Assembly (NCBI GenBank): GCA_019416425.1
Contig: DXXK01000050.1
Location: 1-29,287, forward strand
DNA: 29,287 nt
DNA from: Bacteroidales bacterium
Lineage (GTDB): Bacteria > Bacteroidota > Bacteroidia > Bacteroidales > Muribaculaceae
Direction of reading: 5' to 3'
Shown: piece after piece, positions 6,268-14,764 of the stretch
Numbering within the stretch: the stretch's first letter is position 1
Layout of the letters: each line of letters opens with the position of its first letter
Program-made: the position numbers and the translations under genes
Notes under the pieces: generated by a model
The model's database searches: none
Told to the model about the DNA's origin: nothing
Seen by the model: the letters and a program-made list of their open reading frames with translations, nothing else

Positions 6268-7386
6268 ATGAAGTTTACTGTTGAAGGCAAGTCGTTCCAG
6301 CAGCAGCTGCAGGCCGTCGGCAAGGTGGTCAACGCCAAGAACGCCTTGAATATCCTTGATAATTTCCTTCTGAAGGTTGAAGGGGAGACACTCAGCATCA
6401 CCGGCTCGGACCAGGAGAACGCGCTGACCGCCCGCATGATCGTGACGGAATCCGAGGGCGACGGCATCGTGGCCATTCCGGCACGCCGACTTCTGGAGGT
6501 CACCAAGGAAGTGAGCAACCAGCCCGTCACCATCACCGTCGACGACAACAACAAGATCGTGCTGCAGTTCCTGAACGGCTACTTCGAGTTCATGGGCGTC
6601 CCCGGCGAGGACTACCCCCTGCCGCGCAGGCTGGACGGCGAGGTCTCCGAGATGACGCTGCCCGCCAGCGTGGTGATGAAGGGCATCAACAACACTATGT
6701 TCGCCACCAGCCCCGACACCGTACGTCCCATCATGATGGGCGTGCACTGGGACATCCACGACACCGACGTGACTTTCGTGGCCTCCGACACGCACAAGCT
6801 GGCCCGCTACATCAACAGCGAGGCCGCTCCCGGCCTGACCGCAGCCTTCACGATGGCGCCTAAGGCGGCTGGTATCCTCAACAGCCTTATCACCAAGGAT
6901 ATGGCACAGGTCAAGGTGACGTTCGACGCCAAGGGATGCGTCATCGACTTCGGTGACTACACGCTCACCTCTATGTTCATCAACGGCCAGTATCCCAATT
7001 ACAACCGAGTCATCCCGCAGACCCAGCCCTTCACGCTGACCGTGGACCGCGCATCGCTCTTAGCATCGCTGCGCCGCGTCACCCTGTTCGCCTCCAAGGC
7101 GTCCAACCTCGTGGTGATTGCCATCGACACCAACCAGATCACCCTCAAGGCCCAGGATGTGGATTACGGCCAGACCGCCGAGGAACGCGTAAACTGCGAC
7201 TATGACGGCAACCCCATGACCATCGGATTCAACGGAGTCTTCATGATCCAGATCCTCAACGCGTTCCATTCCGACGCCGTGCAGCTCCGCCTGTCGGATT
7301 CCGCCCGTCCCGGCGTCTACGAGCCGATGCCCCAGGAGGAGGGCGAGAACATGCTGGTGATCCAGATGCCCATGCAGGTGTTGTGA
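6268..7386 (+). CDS. dnaN: DNA polymerase III beta subunit (sliding clamp)
   Basis: 372 residues, the normal length for the clamp. It starts MKFTVEGKSFQQQLQAVGKV and shows the three-domain beta-clamp pattern: residues ~1-120 (NALNILDNFLLKVEGETLSITGSD), ~121-250 (PASVVMKGINNTMFATSPDTVRPIMMGVH, the conserved ATSxDxxRPxLxG), and ~251-372 ending MLVIQMPMQVL, the clamp C-terminus that forms part of the protein-binding pocket. As a ring dimer it tethers DNA polymerase III and repair factors to DNA. Away from dnaA here, it heads a run of co-directional genes; the next gene begins 36 bp downstream and encodes a DnaQ-type exonuclease, a fitting partner. Confidence 0.98.
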   Translation: MKFTVEGKSFQQQLQAVGKVVNAKNALNILDNFLLKVEGETLSITGSDQENALTARMIVTESEGDGIVAIPARRLLEVTKEVSNQPVTITVDDNNKIVLQFLNGYFEFMGVPGEDYPLPRRLDGEVSEMTLPASVVMKGINNTMFATSPDTVRPIMMGVHWDIHDTDVTFVASDTHKLARYINSEAAPGLTAAFTMAPKAAGILNSLITKDMAQVKVTFDAKGCVIDFGDYTLTSMFINGQYPNYNRVIPQTQPFTLTVDRASLLASLRRVTLFASKASNLVVIAIDTNQITLKAQDVDYGQTAEERVNCDYDGNPMTIGFNGVFMIQILNAFHSDAVQLRLSDSARPGVYEPMPQEEGENMLVIQMPMQVL

Positions 7387-7422
7387 TAACCCCTCCGAAC
7401 ACTCTGAACCGATACAGTCAAC

Positions 7423-8190
7423 ATGAAACTGAATCTTGAGAAGCCGCTGATCTTCTTCGATCTGGAGACCACCGGCACCAATATAACCAAAGACAGGATC
7501 GTAGAGCTGAGCTACATCAAGCTGTACCCAGACGGCCGCGAGGAGACGCGCGAGCGCCGCATCAACCCGGAGATGCATATCCCCGAGGAGAGCACGGCCA
7601 TACACCACATCACCGACGATGACGTCAAGGACTGTCCCACGTTCCGCCAGGTGGCCAGGTCGCTGTCCGACATCTTCGCCGGCTGCGACATCGCCGGATA
7701 TAACAGCAACAAGTTCGACGTGCCTCTGCTGATCGAGGAGTTCAACCGCGCAGGCATACAGTTCGACATCGAGGGTCGCCGCTTCATCGACGTGCAGAAC
7801 ATCTTCCACAAGATGGAGCAGCGCACGCTGGTGGCCGCCTACAAGTTCTACTGCGGGAAGAACCTGGAGGACGCCCATAGCGCCGCCGCCGACACCCGTG
7901 CCACCTACGAGGTGCTGATGAGCCAGCTGGACCGCTATGACACGCTCAAGAACGACGTGGCCGCCCTGGCCGACTTCTCCGGCTCCGGCCGCAGCGTGGA
8001 CCTGGCATGCCGCATCGTACTGAACGACAATGATGTGCCCGTGTTCAACTTCGGCAAGCACAAGGGTAAGCCGGTAGTCGAGGTGTTCCGCCGCGAGCCG
8101 TCGTTCTACGCTTGGATGATTGCCGGCGACTTCCCCAAGAACACCAAGGATGTAATCACCCGCCTCTATGCCGAGTCCCGTAAGAAATAA
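7423..8190 (+). CDS. DEDDh 3'-5' exonuclease with C-terminal DUF3820-like domain
   Basis: 255 residues. The exonuclease domain (~1-170) has ExoI FDLETTG (D13, E15), HHIT at 61-64, ExoII GYNSNKFDVPLL (D99) and ExoIII AHSAAADT (H152, D157), so all DEDDh residues are present. Residues ~195-255 (FNFGKHKGKPVVEVFRREPSFYAWMIAGDFP) match the short DUF3820 pattern (FGKYKGxxxxxVxxxxPxYxxWxxxxdfp). This two-domain form is common in Bacteroidales and sits beside dnaN and coaBC in many of them; it may proofread or process DNA ends, but the exact role is not established. The stop overlaps coaBC by 23 bp, so the two are translationally coupled. It is not a close copy of the exonuclease at 546. Confidence 0.93.
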   Translation: MKLNLEKPLIFFDLETTGTNITKDRIVELSYIKLYPDGREETRERRINPEMHIPEESTAIHHITDDDVKDCPTFRQVARSLSDIFAGCDIAGYNSNKFDVPLLIEEFNRAGIQFDIEGRRFIDVQNIFHKMEQRTLVAAYKFYCGKNLEDAHSAAADTRATYEVLMSQLDRYDTLKNDVAALADFSGSGRSVDLACRIVLNDNDVPVFNFGKHKGKPVVEVFRREPSFYAWMIAGDFPKNTKDVITRLYAESRKK

Positions 8191-9382
8191 GCACATAGTC
8201 CTGGGCATCTGCGGAGGCATCGCGGCCTACAAGTCCGTGACGCTGCTGCGTCTGCTGGTCAAGAACGGCGCCGAGGTGCAGGTGGTCATGACACCGGCCG
8301 GACGCGAGTTCATCACACCCGTAACGCTCTCGTCGCTGAGCCGGCGCCCGGTGGTCAGTGAGTTCTTCACCGCCAACACGGGGGAGTGGCACAGCCATGT
8401 TGACCTGGGCCTCTGGGCGGACCTGATGGTCGTGGCGCCCTGCACGGCCTCCACTATGGGCAAGATGGCCCACGGCATCGCCGACAACATGCTGGTGACC
8501 ACCTATCTGTCCGCACGCGAGCCGGTGATGATCGCACCGGCCATGGACTTCGACATGTACCTGCATTCCACCACGCAGCGCAACCTGCGGCAGCTTGCCG
8601 CCGACGGCGTGATGATGGTCGAGGCAGCCAGCGGCGAGCTGGCCAGCGGACTTACCGGCAAGGGCCGCATGGCCGAGCCGGAGGAGATATTCCGCCGTAT
8701 CGAGGAATTTTTCGGCAAGTCGCAGGACCTGGCTGGCAAGAAGGCCGTCGTTACGGCCGGCCCTACCTACGAGCGTCTGGATCCGGTTCGCTTCATCGGC
8801 AACTTCAGCAGCGGCAAGATGGGCTTCGCCATTGCCGATGAGCTGGCGAGCCGAGGCGCCGAGGTGACGCTGGTGACAGGTCCCGTCGACCTTAAGACCG
8901 ACAATTCTGCCATCCGTCGCGTGGATGTGGAGAGTGCCTTGCAGATGTGCGGGGCCGCCACCCATGCCTTCGCCGAGGCAGACATCGCGGTTTTTGCAGC
9001 GGCCGTGGCCGACTACCGTCCCGAGACGTGCGCCGACTGCAAGATCAAGCGCGAGGGTGTGGAGACACAGACCCTCCGGCTGGTGCGCAATCCCGACGTC
9101 GCCGCCACCTGCGGCGACATGAAGCGCCCCGGACAGTTCACAGTCGGCTTCGCCCTGGAGACCGACGACGGTGTCGCCTCCGCGCACCGCAAGCTGGCAG
9201 CCAAGAACCTGGACATGGTGGTGTTGAACACTCTGCAGGACGCCGGCGCCGGATTCCGTACCGATACCAACCGGATAACAGTATTTACTAAAAATAGTGA
9301 AAACAGCTATCCGTTGAAAGATAAGCGCGCCGTGGCCGTTGATATAGTAGATGAAATCGTAAAGAATTACTGCAAGGAATGA
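8168..9382 (+). CDS. coaBC: Phosphopantothenoylcysteine decarboxylase / phosphopantothenate-cysteine ligase
   Basis: 404 residues, bifunctional CoA-synthesis enzyme: the CoaB part joins 4'-phosphopantothenate to cysteine and the CoaC part decarboxylates the product to 4'-phosphopantetheine. CoaC (~1-185) shows the flavoprotein start IVLGICGGIAAYKSVTLLR, the catalytic His in SHVDLG (~H77), and PAMDFDMY, the Bacteroidetes form of the PxMNxxMW loop. CoaB (~190-404) shows GPTYERLDPVRFIGNFSSGKMG, AAVADYRP and AKNLDMVVLN. The start ATG at 8168 lies inside the exonuclease gene; a later start would remove the first beta strand. The stop overlaps the next start (ATGA at 9379). Confidence 0.97.
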   Translation: MPSPVRNKHIVLGICGGIAAYKSVTLLRLLVKNGAEVQVVMTPAGREFITPVTLSSLSRRPVVSEFFTANTGEWHSHVDLGLWADLMVVAPCTASTMGKMAHGIADNMLVTTYLSAREPVMIAPAMDFDMYLHSTTQRNLRQLAADGVMMVEAASGELASGLTGKGRMAEPEEIFRRIEEFFGKSQDLAGKKAVVTAGPTYERLDPVRFIGNFSSGKMGFAIADELASRGAEVTLVTGPVDLKTDNSAIRRVDVESALQMCGAATHAFAEADIAVFAAAVADYRPETCADCKIKREGVETQTLRLVRNPDVAATCGDMKRPGQFTVGFALETDDGVASAHRKLAAKNLDMVVLNTLQDAGAGFRTDTNRITVFTKNSENSYPLKDKRAVAVDIVDEIVKNYCKE

Positions 9383-10284
9383 AGAAACTGCTGGTGCTGA
9401 TGATGTTGCTGATGACTGTGCGCGGTCTCCGCGCGCAGGAGTTCCGTGCGACCGTCGAGGTCAACACCCAGAAGATCGAGGGTACCAACAAGAACGTCTT
9501 CGACCAGTTGCAGGAGTCCATGAACTCCTACATGAACGAGACGCGCTTCAGCGACGCCACCTTCTCGCCGACCGAGAAGCTTGAGACGCGCCTCTTCTTC
9601 ACCATCTCCGAGTACGACGGCACGCGCATGAAGGGTGACCTGCAGGTGCAGCTGATCCGGCCCGTCTACAACGCCACCTACACCACCACGCTGTTCAATT
9701 TCAAGGACAACAAGATCGAGTTCAACTACAGCGAGGGCGACCCGCTGACCTACAACGAGCAGCAGCCCGAGAACAACCTCACCGCCATCCTGGACTACTA
9801 CGCCAACCTGTTGCTGGCCATCGATTTCGATAGCTTCTCGCCCAACGGCGGACAGCGCTTCTATGACCGCGCGCAACAGATAGTGCAGTACCAGCAGAGC
9901 AGCGGCGAGACGGGCTGGCGCACTTTCGACGACACCAAGAACCGTGCCGCCGTGCTGGACACCTACACCAACTCCAATACCGGAGGCATCCGTGAATTGT
10001 TATATCAATACCACCGCAAGGGACTGGACGAGATGGTGACAAGCCCCGACAAGGGCCGTGCGGCCATCACCGAATCGCTGCAGCAGATCAAGAAGGTCTA
10101 CGACGTGGCGCCCATGTCGGTGGCGCTGTCCATATTCCGCGACTCCAAGCTGGACGAGCTGGTGAATGTCTACAGCAAGGCCCCAGAGACCGAGCGCGTC
10201 ACGGTCTACGACCTGCTGCAGCCCATTTACCCCACGGAATCGGAACGGCTCAACAAGATAAAGACTCCCGAGGAGACAAGATGA
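9379..10284 (+). CDS. DUF4835 family secreted protein (PorD-like)
   Basis: 301 residues with a signal peptide (MKKLLVLMMLLMTVRGLRAQ). The mature sequence EFRATVEVNTQKIEGTNKNVFDQLQESMNSYMNETRFSD, then RLFFTISEYDGTRMKGDLQVQLIRPVYNATYTTTLFNFKD and the LTAILDYYANLLLAIDFDSFSPNGG segment, is diagnostic of DUF4835. The family is found across Bacteroidetes at this exact place between coaBC and recN. Some databases call it PorD, a component linked to type IX secretion, although it is also common in species without obvious T9SS; I keep that as a possibility. It probably acts in the periplasm. The start overlaps the coaBC stop by four bases and recN follows one base after the stop, so it belongs to the operon. 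Confidence 0.92.
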   Translation: MKKLLVLMMLLMTVRGLRAQEFRATVEVNTQKIEGTNKNVFDQLQESMNSYMNETRFSDATFSPTEKLETRLFFTISEYDGTRMKGDLQVQLIRPVYNATYTTTLFNFKDNKIEFNYSEGDPLTYNEQQPENNLTAILDYYANLLLAIDFDSFSPNGGQRFYDRAQQIVQYQQSSGETGWRTFDDTKNRAAVLDTYTNSNTGGIRELLYQYHRKGLDEMVTSPDKGRAAITESLQQIKKVYDVAPMSVALSIFRDSKLDELVNVYSKAPETERVTVYDLLQPIYPTESERLNKIKTPEETR

Positions 10285-10285
10285 T

Positions 10286-11989
10286 ATGCTGAAGCGACTT
10301 GGAATACGCAATTACGCGCTGATCGAGGGCGTGGACCTGGAGTTGGGGCCGGGCTTGACGGTTATAACCGGCGAGACCGGTTCGGGCAAGAGCATCATGC
10401 TCGGGGCGCTGTCGCTGCTGATGGGCAATCGCGCCGACTCGCGTGTGGCCGGCGGCGGCAAGTCGCGCGTCGAGGCCGTGTTCGAGGATGTGGACCCCTC
10501 GATGCGGCAGTTGTTCGACGAGAAGGGCATAGACTGGATCGAGACTGTCGTGGACGGTGACCGCCACAACGAGATCACCATCCGCCGCGAGATCGCCTCC
10601 GAGGGCCGTTCCAAGGTCTACATCAACGACACTTCCGTGACCCTATCCACGCTCCAGGCCATCGGCACCCGGCTGGTCTACATCCATTCCCAGCACGCCA
10701 ACGCCACCCTGAGCGACCCTGTGGAACAGCTCAAGACCATAGACGTCTTCGCCGACAGCGGCGATCTTCTGGAACAGTACCGCGAGGAATTCCGCCACTT
10801 CGTGGATGTGAAGCGACGCATCGACGCCATCAAGGCACGCATAGCCAAGAGCCGCGAGAACGAGGAGTTCCTGCGCTTCCAGTGCGGACAGCTGGACACC
10901 CTGCGTCCGCGCCGGGGAGAGTTGGCCGAGATCGAGAAGCGCTACGAGGTGCTCTCCGACGCCGACCAGATCAAGGAGCAGCTCACCGTCCTGAGCCAGC
11001 TGCTGGGCCAGCCCGACCGTGGACTGGTGGCCGAGATCACCGAGGCCCGCGCCATGGTGGAGCGGCTGGACTTCACGCTCTTCGGCAAGAACGCCGAGGA
11101 GGCCGACCTGCCGGCGCGCATGGAGGTGCTGCAGACCGAGCTCAAGGACATAGCCGAGACTATCGAGGACATCAACGCTGCCGTCGACACCGACCCGTCG
11201 ACATTGGGCAAGCTGTCGGACCGCATGCAGGCCTACTATAGCGCCGTGAAGCATTTCCGCGTCGGCAACGCCGACGAGCTCGTGGACCTGCACGAGCGCC
11301 TGAAGCGCGAGCTTTCCGAGATAGACTACGGCGGCGAGGAGCTGCCTAATTACGAGGTAGAAGCCCGCGCCGCGGCCGGACGCCTCAAGCGTATGGCCGG
11401 GCAACTCACGGAGATGCGCCGCGGTGGCGCGCGCATATTCTCCGAACGTATACTTGCAACCGCCCGCACCCTGGGACTGCCCAACCTGCGGTTCGAGGTG
11501 TCGCTGACGCCGGTCAAGATGGGCAGCACCGGCCAGGACCGCGTGGAGTTCATGTGCGCCTTCAACCGTAACGCCGGACTGCGGCCTGTGGGCGAGACGG
11601 CATCGGGCGGCGAGATGTCGCGCCTGATGCTCAGCATCAAGGGCGTCATGGCTGACAGGATGAACATGCCCACCATCGTGTTCGACGAGGTGGACACCGG
11701 TGTGTCGGGCGAGATAGCCGAGCGGATGGGCCAGATGATGCGCGCCATGGGCGACAGCATCCAGGTGATGGCCATCACCCATCTGCCGCAGGTGGCCTCG
11801 CAGGGTCTGGACCATTTCAAGGTCTACAAGCGCGACGAGGGCGACCGCACAGTCACCCATGTGGAGCGGCTGCGGGGGGAGGCCCGCGTGCGCGAGATCG
11901 CCTCGATGATATCCGGCAGCACCGTCACAGACGCCGCGCTGCAGAACGCCCGCGCCCTGATGCGTGACGCCGGAAACCCTGTTGATTGA
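10286..11989 (+). CDS. recN: DNA repair protein RecN
   Basis: 567 residues, normal for RecN, an SMC-like ATPase that acts early in double-strand-break repair. Walker A is GETGSGKS at 29-36, after the RecN-typical start MLKRLGIRNYALIEGVDLEL. The middle (~155-370) is coiled-coil (KRRIDAIKARIAKSRENEEFL, LAEIEKRYEVLSD). The C-terminal ATPase half has the ABC signature ETASGGEMSRLMLSIKG, Walker B IVFDEVDTGVSG (~463-474), and the H-loop ITHLPQVAS. Gene order with DUF4835 before and rlmB after is typical for Bacteroidetes. I see no LexA-type operator; it appears to be read from upstream. Confidence 0.98.
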   Translation: MLKRLGIRNYALIEGVDLELGPGLTVITGETGSGKSIMLGALSLLMGNRADSRVAGGGKSRVEAVFEDVDPSMRQLFDEKGIDWIETVVDGDRHNEITIRREIASEGRSKVYINDTSVTLSTLQAIGTRLVYIHSQHANATLSDPVEQLKTIDVFADSGDLLEQYREEFRHFVDVKRRIDAIKARIAKSRENEEFLRFQCGQLDTLRPRRGELAEIEKRYEVLSDADQIKEQLTVLSQLLGQPDRGLVAEITEARAMVERLDFTLFGKNAEEADLPARMEVLQTELKDIAETIEDINAAVDTDPSTLGKLSDRMQAYYSAVKHFRVGNADELVDLHERLKRELSEIDYGGEELPNYEVEARAAAGRLKRMAGQLTEMRRGGARIFSERILATARTLGLPNLRFEVSLTPVKMGSTGQDRVEFMCAFNRNAGLRPVGETASGGEMSRLMLSIKGVMADRMNMPTIVFDEVDTGVSGEIAERMGQMMRAMGDSIQVMAITHLPQVASQGLDHFKVYKRDEGDRTVTHVERLRGEARVREIASMISGSTVTDAALQNARALMRDAGNPVD

Positions 11990-12006
11990 TGTGTTGTTGA
12001 AAGGTT

Positions 12007-12753
12007 ATGGAAAAGAACGATTATATATTTGGAATACGCGCCGTTGACGAGGCGATCGAGAGCGGCAAGACCATAGACAAGCTTCTGGTGCGGCGCGACC
12101 TGGAGGGCGACCTGGCCCGCGATCTGCTGGCGAAGGCCCGGCAGTACGGCGTGCTGGTGCAGAAGGTGCCGGTGGAGAAGCTGAACCGCATCACGATGAA
12201 GAACCATCAGGGCGTTATCGCCCTGATGTCGGCGGTACGTTACCACCGGCTGGAGCATCTCGTTCCGCAGCTCTACGAGTCGGGACGTACCCCCTTCCTG
12301 ATGTGCCTTGACGGCGTGACCGACACGCGCAATTTCGGCGCCATAGGCCGTACTGCCGACTGCGCGGGTGTTGACGGCATCGTCATCCCGGAGCGCAACT
12401 CGGCGTCGGTGACGCCCGACGCGATGAAGACCTCGGCCGGTGCGCTGCTGTATGTCCCCGTATGCCGCGAGCGTGACATACTCACCGCTGTGCGCATGCT
12501 GCGCGACAGCGGCGTCAAGATCGTAGGCGCAACCGAGAAGGGCGCCCGCAGCTACACCGACATCGACTACACCGTCCCCGTGGCCATCGTGATGGGCAAC
12601 GAGGAGCACGGCATCAGCGACGAAGTGATATGCCAGTGCGACGAGCTGGCCGCCATACCGATGGCCGGCAATATCGGCAGCCTCAATGTGTCGGTGGCCG
12701 CGGGAGTGATGATGTACGAAGTGGTGCGTCAGCGCGCCGCCATGCTACACTGA
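12007..12753 (+). CDS. rlmB: 23S rRNA (guanosine-2'-O-)-methyltransferase, TrmH/SpoU family (RlmB)
   Basis: 248 residues. The N-terminal substrate-binding domain (IFGIRAVDEAIESGKTIDKLLVRRD, ending NHQGVIALMS) is followed by a SPOUT knot with motif 1 LDGVTDTRNFGAIGRTA (101-117, catalytic N and R), motif 2 IVMGNEEHGIS (194-204) and motif 3 IPMAGNIGSLNVSVA (217-231). This is the RlmB pattern, which methylates G2251 in the peptidyl-transferase loop of 23S rRNA in E. coli. Bacteroidetes can hold several TrmH paralogues, so the exact target nucleotide is inferred. It is the last gene of the dnaN-side unit; a new promoter begins at its stop codon. Confidence 0.94.
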   Translation: MEKNDYIFGIRAVDEAIESGKTIDKLLVRRDLEGDLARDLLAKARQYGVLVQKVPVEKLNRITMKNHQGVIALMSAVRYHRLEHLVPQLYESGRTPFLMCLDGVTDTRNFGAIGRTADCAGVDGIVIPERNSASVTPDAMKTSAGALLYVPVCRERDILTAVRMLRDSGVKIVGATEKGARSYTDIDYTVPVAIVMGNEEHGISDEVICQCDELAAIPMAGNIGSLNVSVAAGVMMYEVVRQRAAMLH

Positions 12754-12785
12754 TTTGGCGAATTGATGGATTTAATGTAATTTTG
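12754..12785 (+). promoter_or_regulatory. Promoter of the nusB-yajC-ybbR-coaE unit
   Basis: TTTG at 12754-12757, directly after the rlmB stop, a 20-bp spacer and TAATTTTG at 12778-12785. The start would be near 12791, with a ~30-base leader to the nusB ATG at 12822. Full consensus match. Confidence 0.78.
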
Positions 12786-12821
12786 TGCTTTGAATGGACA
12801 AGAGCGTCCAGAATATAGACA

Positions 12822-14216
12822 ATGATTAATCGAGTTCTAATACGTATCAAGGTCATCCAGATACTCTACTCCTGCCTGCTGGTGGGCCAGAAGTTCACGC
12901 TGGAGGAGCCGTCGGCCGAGCCGAGCCGGGAGCGCGAGTATGCCTACAGGTTGTACATCGACCTGCTGGCGATGGCTGTCATGATGTCACGTCAGATTGA
13001 GTACAGGAAAAGCAAGCCGTTGCAGGACACCCGTTTCATGAAGCGGATTTCCGAGGACGACCGTATCCGCCGTGCCGTCGGTGCCCTTGTGTCCGAGCGC
13101 ACGCTGGAGGGTCTGGTGATCGAGCTGGCTGACAAGGTCAAGGATTCCGGCCTCTACAAGGGCTATCTCAAGGATATGGAACGTGGCGACGCCGGTGCCG
13201 AGGACACCTTCTGGCGCGAGTGCTTCCGCCAGATCATCCTTCCGGACCCGGATGTGGCCGAGTATGCCGCGAGCCTGGAGGGCTACTCCCTGAAGGGCAT
13301 GGAGCGTGCCCAGGAGATGGTGGCCGACACACTGACCAATTTCGCGACATCGCAGGACAGCGTTCCAGATGCCCTCAAGACACTGGCGGGAAGCCTGGAC
13401 GAGGCGCACGACCTCTACTTCCGCATGCTGGCCCTGGCCGTGGACCTGACCTATAGGCAGGAACGCCGTCTGGATGAGGGACGCCGCAAAAAACTCCCTA
13501 CTCCCGAGGACCTGAACCCCAACATGCGTTTCGTCGAGAACCGCGCCATCGCCGCCCTGCAGGAGAACGACACCTACCGCACGTACGTCGAGAAGCATAA
13601 GATCGACTGGAACGCAGACAACGCCATGGTGATGGACATGCTCCTGAAAGCTGTGGTGAATTCCGATGTCTACCGAGAGTACATGGAGGCTCCGGAGAGC
13701 GACATGAAGCGCGACGCCGAGCTGTGGCGCGACCTGTTCCGCAAGGTGCTGGTCAACAACCGCGACTTCCTGGAGTACCTGGAGGACAAGTCGGTATTCT
13801 GGAACGACGACGTCGAGATCATGGCCACGTTCGTGATGAAGACCTTCCGCCGTATCCAGGAGGGAGCCACGGATGCCGTCACTCCGAAGTTCAAGGATGA
13901 CGAGGACCGCGACTTCGGTCCGCAGCTTCTGCGATACGTCTACGGTGGCCGCGAGCGTTACGAGGAGTGGATTGCCCAGGCCGTGGCTGGAAGCGAATGG
14001 AAGGCCGACCGTCTGGCGTTCCTGGATGTGGTGGTAATCATGACCGCGCTGGCCGAGATGATCAACTTCCCCAAGATTCCGCTGAACGTCACCCTCAACG
14101 AGTACATCGAGATCGCCAAGTCCTACGGCTCGGCCAAGTCCGGACAGTTCGTCAACGGACTGCTGGCTAACCTGATCAAGAAGCTCCAGGAGGAGCGGAT
14201 CCTGCTGAAGAAATAA
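12822..14216 (+). CDS. nusB: NusB-family transcription antitermination factor, long Bacteroidetes form
   Basis: 464 residues, over three times E. coli NusB (139). The C-terminal ~70 residues hold the recognisable NusB core: DRLAFLDVVVIMTALAEMINFPKIPLNVTLNEYIEIAKSYGSAKSGQFVNGLLANLIKKL, matching the NusB rule of I/L-LR-A-x-E-L, P-x-x-V-x-INE-x-IEIAK-x-Y, and K-FVNG-L. The N-terminus (MINRVLIRIKVIQILYSCLL) resembles the first NusB helix (R...R..A.Q.LY), so the domain seems split by or preceded by ~300 helical residues. In the family NusB binds boxA RNA with NusE and promotes rRNA transcription. The long extension is usual in Bacteroidetes but its job is not known. It leads the unit with yajC 78 bp downstream. 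Confidence 0.88.
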   Translation: MINRVLIRIKVIQILYSCLLVGQKFTLEEPSAEPSREREYAYRLYIDLLAMAVMMSRQIEYRKSKPLQDTRFMKRISEDDRIRRAVGALVSERTLEGLVIELADKVKDSGLYKGYLKDMERGDAGAEDTFWRECFRQIILPDPDVAEYAASLEGYSLKGMERAQEMVADTLTNFATSQDSVPDALKTLAGSLDEAHDLYFRMLALAVDLTYRQERRLDEGRRKKLPTPEDLNPNMRFVENRAIAALQENDTYRTYVEKHKIDWNADNAMVMDMLLKAVVNSDVYREYMEAPESDMKRDAELWRDLFRKVLVNNRDFLEYLEDKSVFWNDDVEIMATFVMKTFRRIQEGATDAVTPKFKDDEDRDFGPQLLRYVYGGRERYEEWIAQAVAGSEWKADRLAFLDVVVIMTALAEMINFPKIPLNVTLNEYIEIAKSYGSAKSGQFVNGLLANLIKKLQEERILLKK

Positions 14217-14220
14217 ATCC

Positions 14221-14278
14221 AAATCCCGATTAACCAAGATTAATTCCTATAAATCCCGATTCAACCCGATAAATCAAT
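14221..14278 (+). repeat. Short direct repeat in the nusB-yajC gap
   Basis: AAATCCCGATT occurs at 14221-14231 and again at 14251-14261, followed by the related CCCGATAAATC. The 78-bp gap is A/C/T-rich and may form an unstructured leader before yajC; I see no promoter or terminator in it. Confidence 0.45.
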
Positions 14279-14294
14279 AATCCCAAATAAGACT

Positions 14295-14723
14295 ATGACA
14301 CCAACAACAGTATTGGCCCAGGCCGCTGCAGGCGGAGGCTCAAGCATGAGCGGAATCATCATGATCGTGGCTATGATCGCAATCTTCTACTTCCTGATGA
14401 TCCGTCCTCAGAACAAGAAGCAGAAGGAGATCAAGCGCCAGCGCGACGCCATGAAGAACGGCGACCGCGTAGTGACTGCCGGCGGCATACATGGCCGCAT
14501 CCGCGACGTCCGCGGCGAGACCATCATGCTGGAAGTTGCCACCGGCGTGACGATTCGCGTCGACAAGACCAGCGTGTACCCCGATCCCTCCGAGCCAGTC
14601 AAGAACTATAAGAACGAGAAGGGCGATAAGAAGGAGAAAGGCGAGAAGAAGGCTGACAAGCTTGAGGACAAGAAGGCCGACGACAATCAGCCCGAGGCTG
14701 TGGATGTCGCTGACAAGGATTGA
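14295..14723 (+). CDS. yajC: Preprotein translocase accessory subunit YajC
   Basis: 142 residues. A short periplasmic start rich in Ala and Gly (AQAAAGGGSSMSG) leads into one membrane segment (~19-37, IIMIVAMIAIFYFLMI), then the family signature RPQNKKQKEIKRQRDAMKNGDRVVTAGGIHGRI and a small beta domain (IMLEVATGVTIRVDKTSVYP). YajC associates with SecDF-YidC beside the SecYEG channel. The last ~45 residues are a charged Lys/Asp/Glu tail (KNEKGDKKEKGEKKADKLED...), longer than in E. coli (110 residues) and probably disordered. It lies between nusB and ybbR as in other Bacteroidetes. Confidence 0.95.
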   Translation: MTPTTVLAQAAAGGGSSMSGIIMIVAMIAIFYFLMIRPQNKKQKEIKRQRDAMKNGDRVVTAGGIHGRIRDVRGETIMLEVATGVTIRVDKTSVYPDPSEPVKNYKNEKGDKKEKGEKKADKLEDKKADDNQPEAVDVADKD

Positions 14724-14764
14724 CTGTCCGGCAATCCGTATTTGATACCTAACACCTGACCGCA

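Noticed and set aside
10643..11860. 405-codon minus-strand frame
   Set aside because: Antisense shadow of recN, which has intact Walker and signature motifs on the other strand.
12987..14237. 416-codon minus-strand frame
   Set aside because: Antisense shadow of nusB; no signal or domain.
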